Origin: Amaranthus tricolor
Lineage: Eukaryota > Streptophyta > Magnoliopsida > Caryophyllales > Amaranthaceae
DNA: 64,000 nucleotides
Reading direction: 5' to 3'
Assembly: GCF_026212465.1 (NCBI RefSeq)
Contig: NC_080058.1
Location: 2,197,501 to 2,261,500, forward strand
A model generated the notes under the pieces. It ran no database searches. It was given only the letters and a program-made list of their open reading frames with translations, and was not told where the DNA came from. Positions 22,060-34,239 of this stretch are shown here, piece by piece (position 1 is the stretch's first letter; each line of letters opens with the position of its first letter). The position numbers and the translations under genes are program-made.

Positions 22060-25000
22060 CTTTAACTGGACTTCAAATCAGAAAATTAAGTGGAATGGAA
22101 TTTAAGACTTTATTTACTTTGGTGTCCGGAGAGTGGATATAGTCATATAGGTTCATTTTAGTCAATTTTTAGTCAAATTAAACATTCTAAAGTTTAGACT
22201 ATAGTTTTTGAGTGTGTGTAAATCAATAAAATAATAATGGAATTCGTGTTGTATTGTGTTAGATTAGACCATAAAATGAGGTTTTTTTATCTATGCATAT
22301 GGTGTCATGATAGGCCGTTCAAATATTGTGTTTTGTGTTAAATCATATCGTGTCGTGTTATGTCGTGTTTTAAATAGTCATGTCTAAAGAACTTACTCTT
22401 ACTTTTAAATATCAAGTATTTCATTTTTATTTTTTCAATTTTATTATAAACGTCTTTTCAACTGAGATAAGATATAATCTTTTAGTTGTAAATTTACTAT
22501 GTCATCTTTTTGGATGGTTTTAAATAGATATGACAATCTCTAATAGACTAAGCATTTTACTTATCAAACTTTGAAACTAGACCTAATAAAAAAAAATCTA
22601 CTTGCAATATTTTTTTTGACAATTCTATAACATGCAAATTTGCCCCATTAGTAAAAAAATACTCTCTTGTTTTCTTTTCAAACGTCCTATTTGCGTTTTG
22701 CTTGTTTGTCAATATAATAATTCAATTTTTAATATTTCTAATGGTGTATAATTAAAAATTATAAAAAATAAATGTTAATATACCTTATGTTGAGATGAAT
22801 CAAATAAGATACTATTTGAGTATGTTTTAATTCATAGAAACATAGGTAAATTTGAATTTTGTCCACTGCTTAGTTAAAACTAATGATACTATATACATCT
22901 AAATTTTAATTTATCTCTTTTAATGTCTCATTATTTGCTTTTAGGGATGTTTGACACAGGAGAATAAAACTTGTGAGACTTTAATATGATATTTTAAGAT
23001 GAGACTTTTAAGATAAAAAAATCTTATAATCTTATCCCTTATTTGTTATGTTAAGAACTTAAATAAAAGATATAAAAATGAAAGTTTTAACTCAAATACT
23101 ACTCTTCTCTAACATATTGTTTTTGGAAACTTTCTCAATTTTTAATCTCATTTCTTATTTCCATTCTCTTTAAACAAACAAAAATTTTAACTTTTTTAGG
23201 CCCAAAATTTTATTCTCTTCTTAAAAGATGCCAAACACCCCATTAGTGTCATTATAAGCAAGAATAGTAATTAAAACTTTCCACCATTTTATATGTTTAT
23301 CTTAATTTCTGTGCAATTGTATTTGGGTGCAACTAAGAATTAGAGGTTGTATATAATTCACACACACTTACTTTTATTCATTTGGTACATCCATTTGATT
23401 TAATCATCCCTACTTTAATGCAATCAAACCATCAAAATTTAAATTCAAAAAAATAGGCATAAAATATGTTCTTTTATTGAATTGATTGTTGAATAGTTTA
23501 TCTCCAACTATAACGATATGTGATCAAATATTATCATCATCAACAAAAGAATAGGCATATATTCCTATCTTGCAAGTATTTTATAATATATAAAAGAATT
23601 TAAATTACATAATAATATGATATAATTCATATGAATAAGATAGGTAATATTTTTTAATATTCTTTATACAAAAAAAATAAGAGTAACATCCTGCAGTTCA
23701 AATATTTTTTATTCTTTTAAAACTTCTTCAATTTAAGTTTTAGTTTTAAGTATACTAATATCTAAGGTATCATTGTTAACTTTTTTTATTAGTCTCAAAA
23801 CTTGTTCGGTGCTTTGATATTATTAAAGTATATAACAAATTTTGGAGTCTCAATCATCAACTTAAACTTTTGGTGAAATTGGTTCATTGACATGGTATTA
23901 GAGTCAGGCTCAGAGTAATAAGAGGTCATGATTTCGAATCTCAACCACGCCTCATTTAAAGTAAAATATTGAGCGCCAAATATGAAAATTGAGTTGGAGA
24001 AAAAGAAAAAAAAAATTAATGATAAAGTTAAGTGGTTAAGATGAAGAAAAAAAATTGAACTTATAAATGATATTGAAAATAAAATAAAAAAAAAATGCTA
24101 AAATAAGTTGGACGATTCAAATGAGTAGGAGGCATGGAGACATATTATACATAATGTACTAATCCATCTATGATATTATTAGAAAAATATACACATGAAA
24201 TATTATACTTAAAATTCTACATAAATGACCATACAGTACACCAAGATTATATTATTGTGAATTGTGAGTCATGGATTGTTATGTGTGATAAATTTGTAAT
24301 TTTAATCTTTATTTGGAATTAATTAATATATAATGAATGTCAATATCAAACATATAGTTCTTATCTATTTTTATAGGTAAATTTAACCTAATGTTCATCA
24401 TTTTAGGGCCTTCAATCACCTAAAAATTAGGTTGACTTGTGTTATTATACTTATGTAAAGATAAACAATGTTTATTTAATTGTAACAACTTTTTTTCATA
24501 AAAATCTAACCTTAATTTACATTTTAATACTCAATTTGAATCTGTTATTCATAATAATAAATTATGATATTAATATTTTTACCAGCAACAAATTTAAAAA
24601 TTGAAAGAAAGATATTAATTTGTAATATTAGGTTTTATTGTATGTATATTGTACTTTGTTATGATATACTTCCTCCATTCTGAAATACTTGTTATATAAC
24701 GATTTTTAATGTTATTCATCGTTTAAACTTATTTTATATACTGCGGTTAATGTGTTAAAGAAAATATAGACAAATGAGATCTTATTTAAATCGTTTAAGC
24801 GCGTACTTTCATAATATGAAGTTTTTATAATTTTTCAATATGTATAGTTTAATATATAAATGATCAAAATAACACATTCGATTGCGTAAAAGGCAAATAT
24901 AATAAGTATATTGGAACATAAAATGACTTCCTTAATAACATTGATATATCATATAGAAAATGACAATAGACAAGCAACAAATGTCTAACGACGAATAACG

Positions 25001-26700
25001 GTAGGAAATTCATCTCCATGGATAAGTAAAAGTACAAAATATAGGTATTAATTTAAGTTTACTAATAGAAATTAATTCCAAATAAAAAATTATCGATTTA
25101 TAATGCATTGTACCACAATGCCTTTTCAATTCTAAATAGTACCAATATAATGCATTGTACATGCATGTATCGCTGGACCACCTAAAGATCAAGGGTTCAA
25201 AACTGATTTAACAATTTGATATTTATTTAATTTTATAATTGAGTACAATTTAACTCGATTTTAAAATTGGATTTATAGTTATGTAAAAATCAATATGGAT
25301 GTAAAATTTGAATTTAAACTGATTTAAAACACTTAAGAATCAACCCGATAACCCAATTGAACATCTCAAATCAGACTGACTACTACCTCTTCCATCCGTT
25401 TCCGTGTGTTTGTCTACCTAATTTTTTGTACGTGTCCAAAGTAAATTGAGTCTCGTTATTATAAAATACACATCATAAAAAATAATAAAATCATATAATA
25501 AAAAAATTATATATTAAGATGAAAGTAACAAATTTTCATATTAAATTATCAATATATTTTATATTAAATGTATCCTTTAATTACCTTGTCTAAATTCTAA
25601 AATAGACAAAAAAAAAATTATGGAGTGCTAAGTAGTACTCCCTAGTCCCTAGTAATCACAATCAAGATTACTAGACCTACTCTTCCTAATCCTTGTAGTT
25701 TTAAGTTTGCTATATTATATAAATGAAGTATAAATTTTTTTATATAATATAGCACATTTAAAGAGTTAGATGAAGTAGTTATGTTTTTTGAAATATGGTT
25801 AGTATTTTAATTAAGTTATTGTATAATCCATTATTAAAAATTAATTAATAGAAATAAATTTAGTTCAATAAAAACTAATTCATAAGTTTTAATTTGTACT
25901 ACATCTTATTATTGAACTTATATAAAAAATTTATTTATATTTTTAAATGATTAATTATAGTTTTAAAATAATCACTTTTTATAATTTTAAAGTAAACTCT
26001 TGTTAAAGTCTTATTCCGATCACCTACAATCTTAAGAGGTAGTCTTTTAGAATTTTAAGTTATCCTTTTTTGTTTTATTTACTTTATTAGTATTTATTTT
26101 GTCTTTTTGTGGTGATTTACAAATCATGGTAATTGATTAGAAATTTTTGCAATCTTAAAGTGATCAATTTAATAAATAGGTTGATTACATAAGTCTGTTT
26201 TATTGTGAGACAATTTCATAAATACATGCTAAAAAATTCAGTGGGCACTGGGGACTTAAGAGGGAGTGGCTCATCTTGTATGAGACGAGTACATAAAATC
26301 AGGTCATTTTTCTAATTGATCACTTTAAAATTGTAAGTATCACATAAAAAATAATTAGTTTATTATGGTGATAATTCGACATTCGAACATTGTAAGTGGT
26401 TACTTTAAGGTTATAAGTAATCAATTTATGACTGAAAATATACATTAAAATATTTCATTAAAAATGATTTTATCGTAAAACTGTATCATTTGAGAATATG
26501 TAAAGTGGAAAAAAGGAATAATTTCGAGCAAAGGGAGAGATATTGCCGTATTGGTACTTGGTAGACATTGACAGGAAGTGGCCGGTGAGAGTCTCGGAGG
26601 AGGATAGGATTTAGGAAGAAATTGATACAGCCTTTTATTTTTTCTTTTATTTCTTACGATGTGTTCCGCCGCATAGCATTTGAAGCAACGTTTAAGAGTT
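22060..26700. other. Gene-free spacer with decayed MITEs
   Basis: No coding region recognised on either strand. About 23885-23965 has a tRNA-like phrase (TGGTATTAGAGTCAGGCTC and later GGTCATGATTTCGAATCTC) that suggests an old SINE. About 24667-24925 starts ACTTCCTCCATTCTGAAAT and about 25380-25640 starts TACTACCTCTTCCATCCG; both look like Stowaway-type ends. A fragment of the TGAGAC family is near 26195-26290. Everything else is plain AT-rich sequence. Confidence 0.45.
23885..23965 (+). repeat. Possible tRNA-derived SINE remnant
   Basis: TGGTATTAGAGTCAGGCTC resembles the start of Au-like plant SINEs, and GGTCATGATTTCGAATCTC about 30 bases later resembles a polymerase III box B. No tail or target duplication was found. 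It could equally be a relic of a retrotransposon primer-binding region. Confidence 0.3.
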
Positions 26701-26706
26701 TATTTT

Positions 26707-28108
26707 TGTAGACTCAATTAGGAACGGGAACAGCAACAAGAGGGGGGGTGAATTGTTGTTGTTGCTTAGTTCAAGCTTTTTGCCCTGTTTTGCGGAATTG
26801 ATTGAAATAAACAAAACTTAAACTAAGTGCGAAATAATTAAAAGAGACAAACGATTTTTACGTGGAAACTTCTGGGCCTAAACAGAAGGAAAAACCACGA
26901 CCCCTTGGGATTTCTAAAACTCCACTATGTTTAAGACAATTAATCACAATTACAATAAACACCTTACTTCACTAAAAGCGAATCTCTAGGCCAATATCTC
27001 TCTCAAATTGCTTCACACAAAGCAATGAACTTAGCTTTACTAAAAGCTAAACTCCACACTAGCTTCACTCAAAGCTAACTAAATTCCCCCTTAGACTCAC
27101 TCGAGTCTAATTACAAATACTCTCAAAAACCCTTACAAAAGGATAATAATTCTCTAAAATAAAATCAATGAGTTGCTCAAGAAAATATTATAAAATTAAT
27201 TGGCAATTTTAAGAACAAAATATTTCTTGTAAAATCCAAAAATCGTATGAAAACTCTTAAGCACAAAACGTTGGATTTTCTTTTTTCTAAAAACCGGAAT
27301 TAACTTGCAATTTATAGAAAATAAGATTCCTAAGAAAATGGAATAATCCAATCCATTATCCCATTATCAAATGATCATGGGAGTAATGTGGATAATGCAG
27401 CCATACGGTTATTTGACTAAGTCAAACCAGACAGAAATAACCGTTGTCTTCTGTTCCCTTCAAGCAGCAGTTTCTTCAATAGCTGTTCCTGTTCCAGTAC
27501 TAATTGCTGGAACGTTTTTGCTATTAATAGAAACGGTTAATCTTAGTGGGAATGGTTGCTTGCTAATTTTTAGGAATAAAAACCAGTTAAGAAGATAGCT
27601 AAGACTAATTCAAATCAGTTAGTTCTATATTTAACAAATCCTGGATTTACTAAAAATAGATCCTAAAATAAAGGATCTTAAAAATAAAAACGTTAATTCA
27701 TTTTATTTAAGAAAAACGATTTGCCAATTAATTTAATAAATTATTACTGCAACAAATTAATTTTATTAAATACATTAACAAAAAAAAAAATAATAATTAA
27801 AATATGATAATCAGAATTTTTAGTCAACGTAGTCAACCTTCAGCTCAGGAACAGTGTGCTGTCTCCAGACTTCAGTTTAGCTAGAACATCCAACTTGGGA
27901 ACAGTAGATCTGCTGTCTCCATTTTACATCCCAAGCGATATACTTCTCCTAACATCAATTGAAACATTTTGACATGTACGTTTCCATAAGCTAAGGCATA
28001 GGTACTATCAACGATCATAATCATAATCGGATATCGACCTGCACAATCTCTAAAAACATGTTCGCTTAAATAAAGTGTAGTCATCATCAAAACTCAAGAG
28101 GTCCAACA
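26707..28108 (-). repeat. 3' LTR (left copy)
   Basis: 1,402 bp, beginning TGTAGACTCAATTAGG and ending GAGGTCCAACA. Nearly identical to 36106-37506. Contains the G-rich phrase GAGGGGGGGTGAATTG near the start and an array of short palindromes at 26967-27110. Two small frames inside it are present in both LTRs and show no protein motif; I do not consider them genes. Confidence 0.97.
26967..27110. repeat. Array of short palindromes inside the 3' LTR
   Basis: Four hairpins about 20 bp long in a row: ATTGCTTCACACAAAGCAAT (27007-27026), TTAGCTTTACTAAAAGCTAA (27031-27050), TAGCTTCACTCAAAGCTA (27060-27077) and TTAGACTCACTCGAGTCTAA (27091-27110). A weaker one, CTTCACTAAAAGCG, is at 26967-26980. Arms differ in sequence but share the CACTNAAAG-type core. 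The same array is in the other LTR at 36366-36509. Such arrays have been described in the regulatory part of Sirevirus LTRs (from memory); a role as binding sites is inference. Confidence 0.8.
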
Positions 28109-28110
28109 AA

Positions 28111-28122
28111 TTCCCCCTTTTT
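28111..28122 (-). promoter_or_regulatory. Polypurine tract next to the 3' LTR
   Basis: On the minus strand the sequence AAAAAGGGGGAA lies two bases from the 3' LTR, where plus-strand DNA synthesis of an LTR retrotransposon is primed. A near-copy lies inside the preceding spacer at 28684-28695. Confidence 0.85.
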
Positions 28123-28968
28123 GATGATGACAAACTTTTTAAACAAACTTAAACAAAATAGAGTAAAACCAATACTGAAGAGCATGTTCGAGATTAAAAC
28201 AACTCTATATTACTTAGTAAATTAACTCGTTACAATATAATTTACCAAGCATACATTAAAAACAAATTACTCTATTAATTAGAATTATTTAAAATAACTT
28301 AAGCATACTCAAAACATCGGAAGTAGTTTATAACTTAAGATTTCAAATAGAACTAAAACAAAACAAAACTTACCAAACAAAACTTAAAGCACTGTAAGAA
28401 CTTTTATCATAGCATTCAAGTAATCATCAGAGCATATAAATCATAACAATCAAAGTATGTATCTCAGTATGTATATCAGAGCTAAACTTATTACTAATTA
28501 AAGCTTAATTCAAATAAATCATCACATATAATCCAGTTCATATCAGAGCATGTATGAGCATGTATGCAGTAGTAAAACATATAGCATTCAGATCATAGAG
28601 CATAGCCACAGTCCTAATGTTCAACAGAATAAATGTATATCAGACGAAGCATACTCAAGCATTATTTAAGTTTGTGCTAAATATTCCCCCTTTTGACATC
28701 ATTCAAAAAGAATTGGAGCAATCAAGCCACAACACTAAACATATAGTTATAGTCAAAGAGAGAATAAGGATGCAAAAATTAAAAGCGAGTACCAATGAAT
28801 GCAAACATGATCAACAATGATGAAAATAACAGATATTAAGTAGCACAAAAAGAAAATATGATTCAGTGTATTAAGCAGTACCCCAGTTGGTACAAAATGA
28901 AAAACATAAAAAGATTGTTTAATGAGAGTGATAGTTGCAACAAATAAGAAGGAATGAAAAAGGAGAAA
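28123..28968. other. Retrotransposon non-coding spacer with a second polypurine tract
   Basis: About 850 bases between the third ORF and the terminal polypurine tract, without a coding frame. At 28681-28700 the minus strand reads ATGTCAAAAGGGGGAATAT, closely matching the terminal tract context. Multiple polypurine tracts are a reported trait of Sireviruses (from memory). Confidence 0.6.
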
Positions 28969-30618
28969 TTAAGTTGCAGGAGCTTCATCATCAACATATT
29001 CTGTCTCCACCTCTACTGTGTCCAGTTTGGCCCCTAAACGTGCTTCCATTTGGTTCATTTGAGCAGATAGTGAGGCTATAGAGACACGAATTTCATCTTT
29101 AAACACAAGGAAGCTTGACTGCAAATCATTGAGTTTCAGGAGAATGGAGGTTAGAGGGTCAGTGGGAACTGTAGTGTCACCTAAACCTTGATGTGGTGAA
29201 GGGGGTACAGGTGATGGTGATGGTATAGGTGACTTAGGTGGTGAAGATGGTCGTTTTGGTGATTGTGGTGGTGATGGTTTATGGTATGACGGTGTGACAG
29301 GTCTAGGTGAGGAAGGTTGGCTTGGTTGTGCTGTTGTGTATGAGGTAGAGTCATCATCAATAACAACAACAGGTTTCTTTCCTTTAGAAGCTAGCCTTCT
29401 ACTCTTCCTAGGGGTCAAACCAGGTGAAGAACCCTTCTCATTTTTCTTTTCTTCTTCCTCCACAGCAACCTTCACCAGTTCCTTCTCTACTTCCCCCTTA
29501 CAAGAGTTTTCCTCCTGTTCTTCCTCCTCAGAATGCCCTTCTGCCTTCTCAGTGGCAGAGGGAACAGGCTCCTCCTGTTCCTCCTTGTTTACTTCCTCCT
29601 CCTCAACATTTTCTTCAACTTCTTCTTCTTCATTGGTGTCCTCTGATTGTTCAAAAATTTTCTCAAGGGTCCCATTTTCAGTTAATCTTAGGCGTAAATT
29701 TTTCAAACATTTTACACCCACTTTGTTGTTTGGACCCATGGGATAGTTTGGACCATCAAGAGGAACACCCAATTTCTTAAATATCCAGGTCAACAGTCCA
29801 CCATATCCTAACACATTCCTTTTAAAAATACAATCATTTAAATGACAAATCATTAAAGAAGGAAAATTAATCTTGATGTGGTTCGCCAGACAGTAGATTA
29901 ACGTAGCATCTCTAAGACTAACCTCACTTCTTTTGGATGTGCGAGGCAAAATAAATCTTCTTGCTATGTTGTACAACAGTTTGTGCATAGGTGATAGCAC
30001 ATTATGACTAACTTTTCCCTTTTTCTCATTCAACCCTAAAAACTTCCACACCAACTTCTCATTTATACCGGAAAAATTAATTTTTGACCCAACAACATAT
30101 CTATCAAAACCAGTCGAGGGAACACCCAACCATCCTCCTAAAATCAGGTTATTAAATTCAATTTTGATCCTCTTTACTTCACTAGTGCAGACTCCATGGT
30201 CAAAAGAAAAATTTTAAGCAAACTCACGCATTAAGTTGGGATACATTGGGTTACAGCAATAGTTTCCCATTAAAGATTCCCAAGCTTGATTTTGCAATAT
30301 GGCGTGAAATTGAGGAAAAAAAATTGATTCATACCATTGTTTGTCCAATCCGAAGCCAACAATCATTTCTTTTGATATCTCTTCAGCAGATACCTTAACA
30401 TTAACCTTTGCCCTCTTTGAGGATGATTTCCTCACTGTAGCATCTCCTTTGCGCTTCGAACTTTCATGCACTTCAGAAGGATTAGGTGTGTCCTGCTGCT
30501 TTCTTGATGAAGACTCAGTTTTAGGAGTGAGTGGTGTTGGATAGATGACTTGAAGAGGTGTGGGTTGTTTCATTTTTGGGGTTTGATTCTTGGTTTTTAT
30601 GGTGGTTTGAAAGTTCAA
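28969..30618 (-). pseudogene. Third ORF of the retrotransposon (env-like position), one in-frame stop
   Basis: 550 codons on the minus strand, from ATG at 30618 to the stop at 28969, interrupted by one in-frame TAA at 30214-30216. No frameshift is needed. The N-terminal part is basic (KRKGDATVRKSSSKRAK), then comes a conserved-looking globular region (LLYNIARRFILPRTSKR, LGYGGLLTWIFKKLGVPL). This is followed by long Glu-rich and Ser/Pro-rich tracts and a heptad-like C-terminal segment (LKLNDLQSSFLVFKDEIRVS). Its place after RNase H is that of the env-like ORF of SIRE elements, but I see no signal peptide or clear membrane anchor, so envelope function is not supported. It resembles the plant-mobile-element proteins often annotated as putative plant transposon protein. 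Confidence 0.7.
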
Positions 30619-31092
30619 GAGAAAGAAAAAACTAGGTTGAAGACGGTTTTGGGGGTTAAATGCAATTGATGATGAAGTGAAGGATTTGACGTGAGAGAGA
30701 GTATAAAATGCATGTGAGGGGATGTGTGTTTAGGTAATTCAAGTTCCTTATTTAATTCGTGCATATGAACACAAAATGTGAAATGGAAACAGACGAATTT
30801 AGTGAAGAACTATGATGATTTAACTCCCACTTCTTAAAAAAAATGCTGGATAAATATATATATTTAATATTATGAAGAAAAATTTTTTATGAAAATAAAA
30901 GATAAATGAAAATTTTATGCTACTACAATCTGATCAAATCAAACATGCAATCATAAGAGCACTCACAGTATATACTTTTAAATAGTGCGTACCTGATTCT
31001 TTCAATAATTGATTTTTCAATCAAGATTTTTGTGGTTGATCGTCTTTTTCAAATTTCCATTTTGTTTTTAAGGATCACATTTATCACTTACT

Positions 31093-34000
31093 TCAATTCA
31101 ACTTAATCATGCCCAGTTCTAATCTCATCTTTTTATGTTGTTCCCTTGGAAGCGGCTTTGTCATGATATCAGCTATTTGCTCGTTTGTATTAACATGCTT
31201 GACGATAATATTTTTATTTTCGACGTTGTCCTTAAGAAAATGATGCCTAATGTGAATATGTTTTACTCTAGAATGATGCACTGGATCTTTTGAAATGCAT
31301 ATGGCACTGGTATTATCACAATAAATAGGAACACATTCAAACTTAATACCAAAATCTCTTAGCTGTTGTTTTATCCAAAGCATTTGGGAACAGCAAGCTG
31401 CTGCTGCTACATATTCAGCTTCGGCAGTGGATAGTGCAACAGTGTTTTGTTTCTTGGAACTCCATGAAACTAAACATGAGCCAAGAAATTGTACCATACC
31501 TGATGTACTTTTTCTATTTACAAGATCACCTGCATAATCTGCATCACTAAAACCTTTCAAATCATAAACATCACTTTTAGGGTAAAATAAGGACAAGTCG
31601 TCTGTTCCCTTCAAGTATCTCAAAATTCGTTTTACTGCTGTGAGATGTGATTCTTTGGGGTTGGACTGAAATCTAGCACATAAACCAACACTAAAAGAAA
31701 TATCGGGTCTACTAGCAGTTAGATATAACAAAGAACCTATCATGCCTCTATACACAGTTTGATCTACGTTAGTCCCATTTAGGTCTTCATCTAGTCTAAC
31801 ATTGGTAGCCATAGGTGTAAGGTTGGTTTTAGCACTGTTTAGTCCATATTTCTTAAGAAGCTCTTTGATGTATTTTTGTTGATGAATAAAAATACCATTT
31901 TCAGTTTGTTTAATTTGCAAACCAAGAAAGAAATTTAGTTCTCCCATCATGCTCATTTCAAATTCTGTACTCATAAGGTTAGCAAATTCTTTACACAATA
32001 AATCATTAGTAGCTCCAAAAATAACATCATCAACATAAATTTGAACAACCAAAATATTAGAACCTTTATTCTTAAAGAACAAGGTTTTGTCGATTTTTCC
32101 TCTTATAAAGTTATTTTGAATCAAAAACTTTGAAAGTCTTTCGTACCATTGCCTAGGAGCTTGCTTCAAGCCATATAGGGCTTTATCAAGCTTGTAGACA
32201 TGATCAGGACGAGAGGTATTCTCAAAACCTGGGGGTTGTTCCACAAAAACTTCTTCATCAAGATAGCCATTTAAAAAAGCACATTTCACATCCATTTGAT
32301 ATAATTTAAAGTTCATGAATGCAGCAAAAGAAATTAAGATTCTGATAGCCTCTAACCTTGCTACTGGAGCAAAAGTCTCCGTGTAATCAATACCTTCTTG
32401 TTGATTATATCCTTTAACCACGAGTCTTGCTTTGTTTCTAACAATTGTTCCATGTTCATCTAGCTTGTTCTGAAATACCCATTTCAAACCAATTACCTTC
32501 TTGTGTTTCGGTTTGGGTTCCAAGTGCCACACTTTATTTCTCTCAAACTCGTTCAATTCATCTTGCATGGAAACTATCCAATCGGAATCCTTTAAAGCTT
32601 CCTCGTGACTTTTAGGTTCAAGTGATGATAGGAACGCAAAGTGTGCACAAAAATTTCTCATTTGAGATCTAGTTTGTGTTCCTTTATTCAAATCACTTAT
32701 AATCAAATCAAGAGGATGGTATTTTTGATATCTCCAAGGTTTTGGCACAAAATCTCTTGTGGGAACAGTAGCATGTTCTGGTTCATCAGCTTGATTAACA
32801 TTCTGTTCAGCTACTGGATTGTTCTGCTCATCTGTGGGAACAGCTGTTCTGTTCCTTGATCTTGCACTTTAATTCCTTCATCATCATCTTCCAATTTTGC
32901 AAGACCTATTTTAATATTACTTGTTTCCTGTTCACTTGTCGAAAAGTTAGATTCATCGAAAATTATATGAACGGATTCTTCCACACTCATTGTTCTTTTG
33001 TTATAAACTCTGTATGCCTTACTATGTGATGAGTAACCGAGGAATACTGCTTCATCACTTCTTTCATCAAACTTACCTATGTTTCTTTTACCATTCACAT
33101 GAACAAAACATTTGCATCCAAACACACGAAAATAGGAAATATTTGGTTTAACACCTTTAAGCAATTCATAAGGTGTCTTAGAAGTAATTGGTCTTATTAA
33201 TACTCGATTCAAAATATAACATGCAGTGTTAACAGCCTCGGCCCAAAAATTTCTAGGTAAACCACTAGCAATTAACATGGTTCTAGCCATTTCCTCTAAA
33301 GTTCTATTTTTCCTTTCTACTACACCATTTTGTTGTGGTGTTCTTGGTGCGGAAAAATTGTGACTTATTCCATGTTCATTGCAATAACTCATAAAACTTG
33401 AATTTTCAAATTCTTTACCATGATCTGACCTTATGTGAATAATTTGATTATTAGTAGATTTTTGTATTTTGTTAGCGAAGGAAACAAACTCATTAAAAGC
33501 TTCATCTTTACTAACTAAAAATAAAGTCCATGTAAATCTACTATAATCATCAAAAATAACAAACACATATCTTTTGCCACTACGGCTTTGTATTCTCATA
33601 GGTCCACATAGATCCATATGTATTAATTCAAGTGGTTTATTAGTGGTCACAATATTCTTAGATTTAAACGATGATCTCACTTGTTTTCCTTTGGCACAAG
33701 GATCACAAATTTCATCCTTAAGGAATTTTAGAGATGGTAGTCCTCTAACTAGGTCTTTTGATCTTAATGAATTAATCAATGAATAACTAGCATGACCTAG
33801 ACGCTTATGCCAAAGAAGTGGGTCGTCTTCTATAACGCTTAGACACGTTAGACTGTTTCTGGGAACAGTGTCCAGGTCTACCACATAGGTGTTCCCTTTT
33901 CTGATTCCCTCAAGAACGGTGTCTCCTGTGTCATTCCTAGAAATAATGCATCTTTCAGAAGTAAAGTTTACAGAGTTACCTTTATCACAAAATTGAGAAA

Positions 34001-34223
34001 TGCTAAGTAAGTTATGTTTCAAATTCTCGACTAAAAATACATTATCAATGGCATGGGAACAGGACCTTCCAACCTTTCCTTTGGCAATTATCTCACCCTT
34101 CATATTGTCACCGAAGATTACTGTTCCCCCATCATAGGCTTCAAGTGAGAGAAACTTAGATTTGTCACCCATCATGTGCTTGGAACACCCACTGTCGAGA
34201 TACCATGAGCTGTTCCCCCTCAC
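31093..34223 (-). pseudogene. Retrotransposon pol (protease, integrase, reverse transcriptase, RNase H), frameshifted
   Basis: The minus strand carries two abutting frames. 34223-32811 has the protease (WYLDSGCSKHMM, catalytic DSG) and integrase: a zinc-binding H-x-H..C-x2-C segment (HKRLGHAS, CDPCAKGK) and the catalytic core HMDLCGPM, RSDHGKEF, and the E in NGVVERKNRT. 32748-31093 has reverse transcriptase ([11 protein letters not shown], catalytic YVDD) and RNase H ([24 protein letters not shown]). Integrase before reverse transcriptase is the copia order. The two frames differ by one base near 32840, so one small indel breaks pol within the integrase C-terminal/linker region. All catalytic motifs look intact. 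The ORF is listed from a GTG; it opens slightly further upstream and overlaps the end of gag. Confidence 0.92.
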
Positions 34224-34239
34224 TTGGACCTGAAAAAAA

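Noticed and set aside
27371..27598. A 75-codon frame in the left LTR, repeated at 36770-36997
   Set aside because: It is identical in both LTRs because the LTRs are recent duplicates. There is no protein motif and no conservation signal beyond LTR identity.
29294..29746. 150- and 118-codon plus-strand frames opposite the third ORF
   Set aside because: They are Ser/Pro-rich antisense shadows of the Glu- and Pro-rich tracts of the minus-strand ORF.
28969..30618. True retroviral envelope gene
   Set aside because: No signal peptide, furin-type site or clear transmembrane anchor can be seen; only its position resembles env.
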